Notes under the pieces: model-generated
What the model was told of the DNA's origin: nothing
The model's input: the letters and a program-made list of their open reading frames with translations, nothing else
Database searches by the model: none
Part shown: piece after piece, positions 38,301-63,050 of the stretch
Position numbering within the stretch: position 1 is the first letter of the stretch
Layout: each line of letters opens with the position of its first letter
Source: Glandiceps talaboti
Taxonomy: Eukaryota > Hemichordata > Enteropneusta > Spengelidae
Length of the DNA stretch: 64,000 nucleotides
Direction: 5' to 3'
Assembly (NCBI RefSeq): GCF_964340395.1
Contig: NC_135550.1
Span: 10,743,408 to 10,807,407, forward strand
Translations under genes and position numbers: made by a program

Positions 38301-38455
38301 AAAGGTTGAAGAAATGTGATGATGTATCTTTAAGTTAGTATCATACTCGTTATTTCAGTGAGTTAATTAAGGGCACAAATTACCGGGGGTGGGTGTAGTG
38401 TTTTTTTGTGGTAGGGACACCATTTTCTATTCAAGTGTTTGGAGACGGTCAATCT

Positions 38456-38535
<80 letters not shown>

Positions 38536-41500
38536 TGCACTTCTGAAAAACACTACCCCCCCCCCCGCAACTTGTGTCCAGTCCCTAAATTGGAAATAGG
38601 GAGAAATACATTTTGAAGTCGCTTTTGTCTTTTACAGTTTGGAACAGTAAAGAACATTGACATGTACGGAAATTTCGAAAAACACACACAGCACATACTT
38701 TGAGGACGAACGTACATCTCCTGACAAAACGGCAAGTTGAAATAAATGGCAAAGCTTATCTACAGAAGATGAAACTGCAATCGGGAGTTTGCAATCGAGA
38801 CTGAGCATGCTCAGAGGCAAAGGACAATGGGATTGTCTGTAGTTATCGTTACACCTGGTCTGAAGCTATCGATAGAATAAATCTCCTGCAATGGTCAGGG
38901 TAACCATGACTAGATTATTTGTGGTTACAAACAACATAACAATATTGTTTACAATACTGATCGATTGATATTTATCATCACATTTCCCATGATGCAACAT
39001 TCACGATGGCAGGTTTGCAAGTTCAAAAGTAGTGAAGAAGTTGAAGAAATTTGAATACTCCCATGATGCATCATCTACTTTAATCTTAAAATACACCTTG
39101 TTCCTACCTTAAAAGAAATCTCGTACTGTTCTCCACCCCATATTTGTAGTCCGGGATCGTAACCTCCCAGTTCAAAGAAATACGATCTATCTATCGCAAA
39201 CAGTCCTCCTGCCATGACAGGTGACCTGAAAATAAGAACACAGATTATGCAAATGTCCGGCAACGAACTAGGATAGGCGCATGGGCATAACTTGGTGATG
39301 ATCCGAAGTGTCTCACTGGAGTATAAGCGTATCTTCGGCTTTATCGTGTCATGATTTTTTTTATACCATACCCTCTGACGTCACTACAAGGGCAAGAGAC
39401 AATACGTGTATATTCCGACCTATGAAATAAAAAATGTATTTTACAAAATATTTCATATCTTTTCACGAGCTTCTTTTAAACTGCTTATGTTTGACGTCAT
39501 GACCGAGTACTCTGTAGAATTAGTAAGTTGAATATGTTTGTCAACAGCCTATTGCATTTCCATAGGCCGACATGACCATTAACTGGCGGGAAGTAACAAT
39601 TACACACGTCAAACGCCACCTATCGGTCATAATATGATATGCACATATACTTACGGATAAGGTTCACTTTCAAATTTCCTTCGTTTTGCTTCCCGTTCTC
39701 CAATTGGTATACGTTTGTAGAAGAACTCCCAATCGAATGATCCACGACAAATACCATCTGGTTGAGGAGCATATGCAAATGTGTCGGCATCAATTGAATC
39801 TACTGTCGGACAAACCACTGTAGTTCTGAAAGAATACAGTAAGAAGTGATAACTGATGCCACTACAGTAGTGTTCCACCGAATCCGAACTGGACCTTCAA
39901 AGAAGCCTAGTCAAACTTCAAAGAGCGCACTTCTCTCACAATGCATTGATTCTTTCCACCCACCCAACCAACATAGCTTCGGTTTGTTGCATATATACAT
40001 GTAGCTATTACAATGACGTTAATTCTACCCAGCTACCTAGTTAGTGTAGACAATCGAAAAAAACCCTATGCTTAGCGCAAGTTGGGAAAGGTGTAGGGAA
40101 GATCTTTCTTTTAGTAGCTGAACAATGTATGGAGAAACTTACAGCTTTAACACTGCAACAAAACTACTGCTACAACAGGGAAATATCGTCACATGAATAC
40201 CATACCTATTGAGGGCTATTCTGGTCAGTAACGGTGGTAACCAGTTCTTGTTGCATTCACAGTGGGCATCAAGGAACAATAACACTTCACCTCGCAGTGC
40301 ATTCTCACCACCGATAGTTCGAGCACGAATTAGACCCTCTCGTTTTGCGTTCCTCACCAGTTTTATTTTCCCTTCAAATCTCGGATGGGTGATGTAAGAT
40401 TCCAATTTCTCTTTAAGGTGTTCTGTGGGAGAAAAAAAAATGCACCGAAAAACAATTTTGTACCATTGCTACGATGTACAGAAAGTTCTAGTCACTTCAA
40501 CTCAATACATTATTGTATTGTCGAAACGCAAGATTTCAAAAACCGGACAATCCACGTCCTGCACTCGGCACTATAGAAATCAAAATACGGAGAACTGATG
40601 ATCAAAATTGCGAAATAACACTCCAGGACCGGAAGTGGGAGGAGGGGGAGAGAAGCAAATTCACTCACTCTTGTCACTGAAATCGTCCACCATCACGATT
40701 TCTGCCAATAGTTGTGGTGGTGATGTATTGAACACACTGTGGACTGTTCTCATCAACGTCGTCCATCCCTCGTTATGAAAGACAACAACAACGCTAACAG
40801 TCGGCAGGTCCTCAGGGTATTCCCAAAACTGACACCTATGAAAAATAAGCAAATGTGGAAAAACAAAACAATTTTATACTTGGTTCTTTTGGTTTGCGTT
40901 GTATACATACTTCAAATCTCAACGGTTTCGGAGAAGTATAGTCAAGATGCTGCCAGAAGGAGGATGCGTGCACGCACGAGGACTCAGTGTTTTCCAGAAA
41001 TTCCCACTAAATTTCCAACAAATTATTGTAACTGTTTCGGATTTTCAAATTTGAATGCAACACTTACTGTTCATGCCTTATGTCAGGCACGGCTCTGTCT
41101 AAAGAAATACGGTCACTAATAACCATATTAAACCCGTACTCTTTGACACTTTGGTCATACAAGGACTGTTCTCCTCGTTCCAAGTTTACAGGTACACCAT
41201 ATTCACCAGGTCCTGATCTCTCCAGGATATCAAGGGGTTCAAAATTCCCCTTTTCTTTCCTCATAACAGCCGGATACACTCTCCTTTTGGGTTCGTGACC
41301 AGCACCAAATCTCAAATTTTTGTCTTGTTCGCCATTTTGGTTGACATTCACATCATCTCGTCCACGTTCTTTTCTCCTTTTCTTCAAGTCTACTTCAATT
41401 CCTTCTACAGGTGGTAATCCGATAACCGTGTTGGGTTTTCCTTTTCCCTTTTGTTCAGGTAAATCTTCACCAAACTACAAGTCAAGAAAAAACAGATTAA

Positions 41501-42393
41501 ACGAAGGAAGGGTCAGGATAGGAAAATAAAACAATTGAAATGTTTTGGATAATTTTTAGTGGGAAATTCCAAATAGAGACTACGTCGCAGAAGACAAGTT
41601 TGAGTAACTTACGACTCAGTTCCCACATGGGGGTGAGACATCTTACGCAAACTTATCAATACAATATAGGTCTGGCATCCTGTTTTCGATTTCGATTTAA
41701 GCAACTTTCTAGCTGCGATTTCCAAACACTACTTCTAACCTGACGTTGAGGAATCAACAAAATCAACAAAATAGTTTTAATAATGCAATGCAATGCTGGT
41801 GAATTGAATTTGAATTGTTTATGTCACCAGATACAAAAAAAATCATGTACATTTTAAGAAAAGGGATTATTATCTGGTAAGGGTCACAGAATTAGGTCGA
41901 TCTGAACTAGTCAACTCTGTGACCCTGGTGTCATGCACACGAGACTGTCACTTACTGCGAAATATTCATTACAAGTTTCTTTTCATAATAACCTAATTTC
42001 TGATGAAAGTTAGGTGGTGTATATATGCGAGATATTAAGATACTCGATATCATTTGTTGTCTCGAATGAAATATCACATCCAGGGTAAGACGTTTTACTG
42101 TCATTTGCAGTGCAGTGACTACCGCCCACGCTATGACAGGCAGTAGCATACATAAATCACAGGTTTTCACGGCGACATTTCTAACATGATGTAAAATACT
42201 ATAACACTACTATCAAATAACGACGACATTCTATGTATACCTGTACCCAAAAAAGTCAGACGATGAAGTATAGCATGTTTTCGTTTTTGTATTCAAATAA
42301 GGAGCACACCGTTTAAGTATGTAAACTTAGTTTCAATGAATTATATGTATTTAAAGGATGCATTGTCCGTTCGACAAGATTAGTAGCTTTTTA

Positions 42394-42441
<48 letters not shown>

Positions 42442-42471
42442 CCGTCTCTTTCCTCCCTCCCTCTCTCCCTC

Positions 42472-42570
<99 letters not shown>

Positions 42571-44253
42571 AGTCGGAGTCCAGATCATTCTCAGTCACTC
42601 TCTCACTCTCTGCCCCTCTTTCTGTGTTTGAAAATTATATACAAAATTACACACTGGTAAATGCATTCTGCGCACGTGTGACAAGTCGACTATGGCATAG
42701 CATATCTAGACAGACACATCATTTTGTGCTCAAATTGTATCTATTGATGCTTGGGTGTGTTCTGTCTGCAATCTTATGAAACCATTCAAAATATAAGCGA
42801 TATCGAAATAGTATAACGAATCAGGCGACTCTACTGATCTTAAATTATAAAAATATCCGATGTTGCGAATTACTCTCAATTTATGTAACTTTTATATTCT
42901 GACATTTTGACATTTGCTATTTTTCAATAAATATTAATGCGATGTGATATGACGATAAGTACGTACTCTTTTTAACGATGATTTGTGATCGAACATAAAC
43001 CAGAGACCTGTCCTTCGCTAGATATATCCAAGTCTTTGGGCGAGATCAGAACTTCCTATACTACACATTAACAACAGTTTATTACACAGCCCTATACATA
43101 TGATACAGTATTAACCTTCTGACATTGTGGTCAAGTGACTAATCTGGCAGTTAAAGCTTGTGTTATCATTCTCGTGCATCATTGGACACTACTTCAACAT
43201 CGTGACATCTTGCCAACACGCGAATTTATGCACGGCAACGTGTCGTTCTTCACAAGCTTCGTAGTCGTAAAGGGTCAATAGATCACAAAACTACATGGGC
43301 GTGGTCTGCTTTTGGTGAGACCACTACTCTCGTCGATTTCATGTTTTCAATTACATGACTTTTGTTCTGTTTCTTTGTTGGGGTCACGCTCGATTTTAAA
43401 AACGTGCTCCATGACCCCCCTCCCCCCCTACGATCACATACAGACGCAAGGCTATTCAAAGTTATGGACAAAGACATGACAGCATGCTTGAAATCAGTTT
43501 CCATTGATGAAGTAGTTGGGCCTGACAACTTGACATGCAAGCCTTGTGGTCTGGCGGGACACTGAACTATTTGCATAAAGCTACACATTCCCATCTGCTC
43601 TCTTATTTTGAATCGGAAACAAGTTGATATTTAACAAAACACATAACATTTAATCGACAAAAGCTGAGTAATTTCAGCACAGACGTAAATGCCATATGGT
43701 CCATATATGATGAACCTCTGACGTGGTAGTCTCCCGAATGTATGATCAGAATTTTGTTCATAAAATCCATGACAGGGTGGAATGTAGCCCTGGGTGATAA
43801 ATGTAGTTGCCACGTATATATGATATCACGTTACTCTATCAATCTGTACATGTCTTGAAAAACCAATCCCAACGGCTCATTTCATGCCTGATAATAATGT
43901 TAGCCTATATTTAGACCATCAGTGAGCCAGTTTTAATATAATGTGTATATATGAGAACACAGGGTCCAGGAGAAGAAATAAATACATGACATGTGAAGAG
44001 ATAGCTCAATTGAAATATTCATTGGCCCATTAAACTTTAATACTATAATATACGCGCCGGCCCTGGGAAGAGGATACAAAGCCGTGCTTTATCTCTGCAA
44101 CTCACGATTTACTGAAATGTCAATGAAACCCTAGAAGTATACTTCCTTGGTGACACTTTCAATACCTAAACGCCGTATAAAATGTTACACCTGCCAATAT
44201 TGAAACTCAAAGAAATGAGGCGATCCGCGTTTAAAGTAAACTGTTATTTATGG

Positions 44254-44286
<33 letters not shown>

Positions 44287-44889
44287 CACGTGCGTATGTA
44301 CGAGTGTATAGCGTGTTTGTGTTGCCATGGTAAATGTGTTTAACTATGCTGCATGGCATAGAATAATGTGTATGTATATGATTGCAATAACACTCTGTAA
44401 AGCTGTCAAATGCAACTTGATTCATGATTAACTCAAAACGATGTGACCGTCACAATCATAATATAGGGGCTCAACTGTTGAAGACCATTCTAAGTCACTG
44501 CTGTGAGTCAAAACATTGACATCCATCTGTACTGTCTGCCCTCTTCCCATTGGATGGCTATTTATAATAACACTAAACAAACCTGTTGTAAAGATTATTA
44601 TTTATATCATTGGTGCTAGGCGGGTATGTCTGTGATTACTTCACCCGTTAGGTGTTAAATTATACATGTGAGTTCTTCAAATCTATGTGTTTCTAAGGAC
44701 AATACTTTGACGAACCTTTGAATTGATGGGTTTCTGTCCATGTCTGGCTCCAAGCACAGCTTTCCTCGCCGCTTCCTTGTCATGTTCGTCCAACGTGTCA
44801 AGTCTGATGAACAGAGCTATTGTCCCCAGACATAGTAGTATTAAGCCTGCTACTGCTTTCACGAAAAATTTCGCCCGAAGTCTCATCAT
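35325..44889 (-). CDS. GALNT7: Polypeptide N-acetylgalactosaminyltransferase 7-like, copy B
   Basis: Ten exons in transcript order: 44716-44889, 41068-41474, 40669-40835, 40206-40422, 39655-39825, 39108-39225, 37930-38052, 37424-37642, 36638-36859 and 35325-35456 (TGA), 649 residues, all phases consistent. It has the same Golgi GalNAc-transferase role as copy A. Residues 12-28 are the signal anchor. The stem has [16 protein letters not shown], as in vertebrate GALNT7, then GNFEP, GPGEYG and [18 protein letters not shown]. The catalytic domain has [24 protein letters not shown] (Asp301, His303), [24 protein letters not shown] and CSRVAH (His436, preceded by Ala where A and C have Gly). The lectin domain starts near 533: alpha MCLDTMG and GGNQLFRF, beta QCLF, gamma LCVE with QEW. 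The gamma CLD signature is therefore degenerate. Exon 2 is extended upstream of its first Met by splice phase. Confidence 0.95.
38459..38534. repeat. (CA)n microsatellite in GALNT7-B intron 6
   Basis: An uninterrupted CA array of about 76 bp. Confidence 0.95.
42392..42566. repeat. (CTGT)n plus (CT)n compound microsatellite in GALNT7-B intron 1
   Basis: CTGT units at 42392-42440 pass through a CCCTC-rich joint into a pure CT run at about 42475-42566. Confidence 0.95.
44254..44283. repeat. (TG)n microsatellite in GALNT7-B intron 1
   Basis: About 15 TG units. Confidence 0.9.
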
Positions 44890-45280
44890 CGAGACTCACG
44901 TGTACATATCTAGTAAGATCTACACGTAACACAACTCATGTCCGAGTCAATATCGCCACGCTGTCTAACTCGCCGTCAGTTCAGTCACATTGCTTCGCTT
45001 GAATGCTCCCGTGTATTTACGTTTTTTCCTGCAGTCTGTACAACACGGCGATCTGCGCATGACAAGTACGCCACCTTTGCCCTTTTAAATCGTTTTGCCT
45101 AACCTTTGACCCAGCGCATTGTCAGCTAGCTTAAAAGAAATTTCATACCGGGTTATCTCCGACTTACGACCTTTAGCTTTATAATCTTTTTTATGGGAAT
45201 TGTAAATCTAGACATAAGTAATTCTAAGCAATTTTTGTTAACATACCTAGATGAAAACTGAAACAACGAAAATGTATAAA

Positions 45281-46118
<838 letters not shown>

Positions 46119-46306
46119 CTTTTGCTGGTAGATTATGATACCTGTTGTCAACACTCTAGTCAAAATTACTTAGGTTTATTTTATCAGTTGCCTGATGATC
46201 GCTGAGGAAGCGTAACACTCCGAGTAACGACTTATAACATCCTTATTCTTTCGAATAATGCTCTGCTAGTAATATTGCATCGAGCACTGTTCTCTCCAGT
46301 GAGACA

Positions 46307-46309
<3 letters not shown>

Positions 46310-46402
<93 letters not shown>
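46310..46402. repeat. (TA)n microsatellite
   Basis: About 46 uninterrupted TA units between GALNT7-B and GALNT7-C. Confidence 0.95.
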
Positions 46403-46405
<3 letters not shown>

Positions 46406-47172
46406 CAAGAAATATGCACATAGCAAAAATAAATCAAAACCTTTGCATGGAGTTCTGAAAAGACAGGGTGAACAGGGATTATGTTGGATGAATGGAGATG
46501 AGAGTTGGAGAGAGACAACATATGCACTAAAGTAGTATTGAGGGTTAAGATATGTAATCATACAGGGAGACAAACGTAAATCACAACGTGGTATTTTTAA
46601 TGAACAAACAAATGATTTATTGTCATGTTTTTGTACTGCTACGTAATCAATGTGATTGACAAGTACGTGGGCGTTAAATTCAACATCAACAGGGCACTAG
46701 GTACCCTGTTCAAATTATTGTCAAAAGTACATTAAAATCTGTCAAAGATTTATCTTACAGAGTCTACGCCCTCTATTATAAAAGCAAACTGGTATGGCAC
46801 CCGTTTTCCAACTGTGCTTCTATTTGACAGCATTTGGACCGAACGGCAAAAAATACCAGGGAGGTTCTGTGTATAAAGTCATAACATTCACAGAGACAAT
46901 CTTTCATTGCAAGAAAAAAAGCGTCAGGTGGACTTCTAGAATGTTACTAGTGAAATGTAGACTTTGGTGTGCATAGCTTTCTACCATGTAGATACATTGA
47001 TGGGTTGGTGGTGAAAACCGTCGAAATTGTGTTAAAAAGTATCACCACTGTTTAAGTTACATGTGAAATTATCGTCGAAGTACGTCATGATGCATAATGG
47101 TGAAGGTATTCCTCCAAATGTTTTGGGCATATATGGATCCATGGTCACACACAGACACACATACACACACAG

Positions 47173-47322
47173 ACGAACAAACAAACAAACAAACAAACAA
47201 ACAAACAAACAAACAAACAAACATACATACATACATACATACATACATACATACATACATACATACATACATACATACATACATACATACATACATACAT
47301 ACATACATACATACATACATAC
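47173..47322. repeat. (AAAC)n/(CATA)n compound microsatellite
   Basis: Twelve or so AAAC units change into about 25 CATA units. Confidence 0.95.
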
Positions 47323-47789
47323 AAACATTAAGCAATCGCAAATGATACATCCTTGTTGGATAGTTCATCTGTCAAAACCTTGTGTTCTTTGATGAGGTTT
47401 CGGTACTATACAACGTTTCTCAAATCCTTCTCCTGATCATGGATGAAACTGTCCCGAGGAAACTGCATCATTGGTCCAGATCACTGTTTGTCTAATTCGG
47501 TCGTTAGAGGTAAAAGAGACATCTACAAATTACTTTGTCAAAAGATGACCATTGCAAATACAAAATAAAGACCCGTTAACTTCATATCGTCCGATAATTC
47601 AACCTAACAGTCTATATCAATTCGAGTAACCATCTCAGAATCGTAAAGTTCACGAATGCGTAACACAACTTTTCGAGGAAAACACACGTGTTGCAGGTAC
47701 GAGAGTCACACCAAACTATATATCCGTACCAATAATTGCACGTATAGTTTCCATCAAAATAATGACGAGTGTCTATCTGTCCACCTTCG

Positions 47790-58207
<10,418 letters not shown>

Positions 58208-60582
58208 CGTCGGTTTTCTGCGATGAAGTGAAGTGACGTACAGTACAGTCAGCGTCTGTGTCGAAGCAAACCAGCCCCGGGTTAATGAGTGATATTGTTT
58301 CTTTTTGAACCACCTGTTAACAGTCGTGTACCATATCTCTTATCACATATGTAGCTCGTGTATATAGAAATAAACGGTACGTCCACTGCTTGCACCTACG
58401 ATCTATCAACTGACCTGAAAATATTACAATTCCAACTCATGAGTAACGTGGCTCAATCGACGGAGTTTTCATTAGTTAGATGGTTGAATACCACATGTGT
58501 AGTTCCCACAAAGCAATAGTGTATTGTCCAAATCTAATATAGGGGGATGTCATATTGAGGTCATGGCAGAAACGCTTATTCGCTGAACTGTCACACACTG
58601 AAAACTCAACCTGTAACACACCCTTCTATCTCTACACAAAAATTAGTACCGCTAATCAGGAAGTGTTGTGGTATTGTTTCAATTCCCCTTTTCTCGTTCG
58701 CTCGGGAGTTGACAGTGTTAAGCAATGTTGTATATATATAAACCTATCCTGCCGATCACTATATAAAACAGCTGGGAAACCAAACACGCGACACATTACA
58801 CTTACCAGATCGATTGAGTACACACAAGTATTTGGTACCGCCAGTGCCACGTCGCCATCTCTGTAGGCGAACCGACGTTGTTATATATGCCTGGATGTGA
58901 CGCAAATAGTTCTCAAAACGACTTCGGAGGGAAGTTGAGAGGTTGTGTTCGCCACTCCTTGCTAATTGAGGCTGCAATGCTATCACAGACCATATAGTAC
59001 ATACGGTTGAGTCTCTCTGTCGGGGGTCGGTCGTCTTATTCAAATCTGCTTTCTTGGTCACATCGTAAATTCTTGTTTATACGAGTGACGTAGCATGGTA
59101 TAGACAGATAACTGTTGCAGATTAATATCTCACAGATCCGTTTTGTCAACGCGAATTAAAAAACTCAAAGGTTCATAGAAAATGAATTGAAAAAAAGAAA
59201 ATACATACCACACTAGAAGAGAACGTTCGCATGGTAATGAAAATATACGTAGTGCCCAACCCTACCCGCACATGATAAATTTATCCTTGTCTTGACAAAA
59301 CAGACGTGTCGTGATGACCGAGTACTGTATCATGTTTCAAAAATATTCACCAGGCCACCGGTCTCCATTGGTTGTATCGTAGCAGTCAGACAACACCCAT
59401 ATGCCACGTATGGTGGAAACACTATACGTACAGAGATCAATACGCACGCGGTCAAAATCTGACCTCTTATACTTAGTTTATTTTTGTATGAAGACAATAA
59501 ATAGTCAGGAAAATATTCTGACTTGCAAGGCATATTAGCTTTGTTACCATATCCTCATGCATGACGACTGTCTCTCTTGGCAACGAAGGTTACTTTCACT
59601 TGTATGGTAATAAAGGGGTTATGACAGCTGCCATTTATCATGTTCCTGCTGAGTTTATTATACAACTATCAAAATAGTAATTTACTTGGTCGGTTAATAT
59701 CCTGCTGATGACACTACTACGGAAACTCAGCTTTAGCAAACTCGGTAAGATACACTTAATTAAACTCTATGCATATGAGACTATGGTAGATTATATAATT
59801 GGGTGACAGCAGTGCCTTGGTGATGTAATCACTCTGTAATCAAGATAGTGTAAACACTAGATGAGGTTAGATGTACATTCGCTTGAGGTAAACTTACTAT
59901 CAAAGATACCACCCTACTGTGAGTGTAATTACATCAATGCCCATTGATAGCTTTAATATATCAATATGTCGCAATAATACCAGCTTTCCAATATGTCTAT
60001 CGATATCTTTGCATATGGCTTGTGTTTTCTGCAGTACTACTAGTAACTCAACATGTCAGCCTGTATGCCAGTCCTAACACATTCTCCCATACCAGAGCTG
60101 TTATTTCTTCCACAACACTCCGAAATCATAACGAGACGCGTTTTTGGACGGTGCCGTAAAAGAGGCTGTGGTTTACGACGATGTCGTAACACCATTGTGT
60201 GTGTGTACACATCGGCTATATTTCATATATACGATATAGATAAGGAAATTTGAGTGAGTGTGTCACGAGTACAATCAATATTTAACATGTGTTGATCAAG
60301 GTTTATAATCGAGCAAGCTATGTATTAGAGATTTTATCCGTTTTTGGACACCCGGTGGGCAACATTTAGTTCTAAATTCAACCCCTGCCAAATTATACAA
60401 CAATTTAGTATCCCTCACATCCAGAGCCTCACATCTACACAATCGACATATAGGGTTTCAATAGGCGAGTACGTTTTCTTGTGACATGTACAGAGAGGAC
60501 CACATATATGTAAAATGTCCGAATCTTAAACCTATATATGTGAGAATTTAGTATCTGTTTTGGACCAAAACACTTAGTATAT

Positions 60583-61111
60583 TTTTCTACTCGAAAAAAA
60601 ACCTACGTGAAACAGCATATACCAAGCTCTTGTTTTTAACTCAATAAAATGCAAAAAATTAAAATGTAACATTTTAGCTTTTGCAATTTATTGAATTACA
60701 AACATGGACTTTGTCGACTGTTTCACATTTCTTCAAGTAGGAAAACATGGGAAAGTTATTTTATAAATAAACAAGGCGTCGTAGGAGACACAGTACCCCC
60801 CCCCCCGGAAATACTTTACTTCTATGTGCGTGAATGGAAACATGATTAAAAAGAAAGTAGAGACAAAAAATAAATGCCATTCAGTAAAAATAACGTGAGC
60901 ATCAATAATAATGCTTGTGTACAGTTGTTTTCTTCATATCAGATATTGCACCAGTGTCTGAGAAATGGACGGACGGATGGATGCACAGACGGACGGAAGG
61001 ACTGGCAGATGACGGACGGACGGTGCCCATTGTAGTAGCCTCCCTATTGTGGAGGGGGCTAAAAATCCAAAATAAATACTTAGTTGTAATCCATTTGGCC
61101 ACTTTTTAAGC
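60583..61111. mobile_element. Second copy of the palindromic element seen at 24935-25310, with an insertion
   Basis: Inner arms at about 60583-60660 and 60670-60748 pair (GTGAAACAGCATATACCAAG with a diverged inverse ending TTCAAGTAGGAAAACATGG). The outer right arm (AATCCAAAATAAATACTTAG, CCATTTGGCCACTTTTTAAG) is displaced to 61063-61111 by about 300 bases containing GGAC tetramers. Confidence 0.65.
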
Positions 61112-61678
61112 TTAAAGTTGTACTTAGCATCGGGTAAAAGGCCATAAGGAACATTGCAGAAGTAGTCACGTGAAAAAAATACAATTACTTTAGTGTCAAT
61201 GGCGTTTTGACAAAGTTGACTCTACTTATATTAATTTCATACCAAGTATCACGTGTAAATTTACACAGTACTTGCCAGAGTCAATTAATTAATCTTTTGA
61301 GTGACAATCTGTAACAACACACGATCGTATGGTATTGTGTAATATAAATTCATAATGAGTCACATGTTTTCAGTAAGTTTATGATAATCAACAGATGTTG
61401 AATATTTACAATGAATTTTATTTTTACAGTTGCCATCCCAGTACTACTTTTATCTCGCTGTATGGAATGTTATTATACATCCGTCGGAAGAAATGTTGAA
61501 TGAAACCCGAAACTCCGAACGGGGGTATCAGTATCACTCATAAAACAACCGTGCTATGTATAACGTCTTCATGGTAAGATAAAAAAGGCATGAAGCAACA
61601 CGCCTTGGCCGGACCATCCCCTAACGCATTTTAAGTATTATAATATTAAAAAAATTAATTAACGACATACATAATTTA

Positions 61679-61751
61679 GCGTAGTTCGACTCGAGATGGA
61701 ATTCGATGTTTCCCAATACCATGTCTTTCATGGCCGCATCTACCGCATCAC
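61679..61751 (-). other. Weak candidate coding exon of an unknown gene
   Basis: A 73-base minus-strand stretch flanked by TAG and GTATGTC is open in one phase and reads DAVDAAMKDMVLGNIEFHLE then SNYAKL. It is more GC-rich than its surroundings. The pyrimidine tract before it is poor, no partner exon was found and no family is recognised. Confidence 0.2.
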
Positions 61752-62916
61752 TACACATTCAAAATATTCAATAAAAATTATATAATTTTGCTATATAATT
61801 TATTATTATAGCTTGACTGTGAAGATGGCCGTTTCAAAGTCATGGTGTTTAAAAAAGTAACTCTCTATTTTAAGTTAGCTAGACTCTTGGTAAGCTGATA
61901 TGGAGAGCAATTTGCTTATTAAATGTTTTTGTTTAGAAGAATTTAGTTCTCCCTAATTTTAAGACATGTTACATGACTTCTAGTAGTACAAGGCCACACA
62001 GGCACTTTTGTCATGGAATCATCTAGATTGCCGAAATTGCGATTTTGGGGCGCATTAGCGTCCTCGCAAATTCGAGAAAATAAAACAATTAAACATAGCA
62101 CAAGTGACCGACTCAGTCTAAAGGACACGTTGCATATTTGTTATTCACTGTCTGCAGCTTTTGCTCTGCTATTTTTTGTGTATGTTGAGGTTTTTTACTC
62201 CGCTTTGTGGATTCACAGTCACACATACATTTCTATTTTGACTAACTAAACCGTTTCTATTATGTATTACAACCTGGATACGATTATCCACACTTGAAAC
62301 AATCGTTGGTACTAAATTGGTAAACAATTGGTTCTATGATTGGACATTGGCGATAAAGTATGCTTAGTCGTTTGATTGTGAATAACAGCCAAGTTTATGA
62401 TCACGTGATATATGACATCACAAATACATAGGTAAGAGTGACACCAATAGTAAACATACTGTGACTCAAACAGGCATACATAAACCAACACTCATTTCTA
62501 CCAAAACAACTCAGCACATCTTTAATATGTTCATTGCAATTGACGTTTATGACCAATATAAAATCGATTTGATACCTTCAATTATTTTTATCTTTAATTT
62601 TCGTCAAGTAATGAATATTTTAATATTTGACTCTGAATAATAGATTTCGCTTTCAGAAATTAATATTAATTATTAATAGAATATCTTAAATATCTTAAAT
62701 TTTTAAAAAAGACATTTTCAGAAATGACAAGATGAAGTACTGATGTTACATTTTCATAGTTTGTTCGTCAGAGTTGCATTATATGCATCACAGTGTTTGT
62801 GATGCGTCACAAAATATGGCAGATAGTACAAGGTTCAGGTACAAGAATACTGCTGAGGAAATCTGTACCAAACCATTTTCTTTCACGCACATGCACACAC
62901 GCACATGCACACGCAC

Positions 62917-63050
62917 ACACATACATACATACATACATACATACATACATACATACATACACACACACACACTTAGATATAAGCATAAACACATAATACA
63001 TACATACACACATACATACATACATACATGCATACATATATACATACATA
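62917..63050. repeat. (CATA)n/(CA)n microsatellite
   Basis: CATA units alternate with CA runs and a short unique joint. Confidence 0.9.

Noticed and set aside
38105-38338. 77-codon plus-strand frame inside GALNT7-B intron 6
   Set aside because: No recognised motif and no splice context; its chance occurrence is likely.
61943-62128. Minus-strand frame with a signal-peptide-like start
   Set aside because: It has no ATG in the frame (the candidate start is GTG), and the preceding ATG leads to a stop after four codons.
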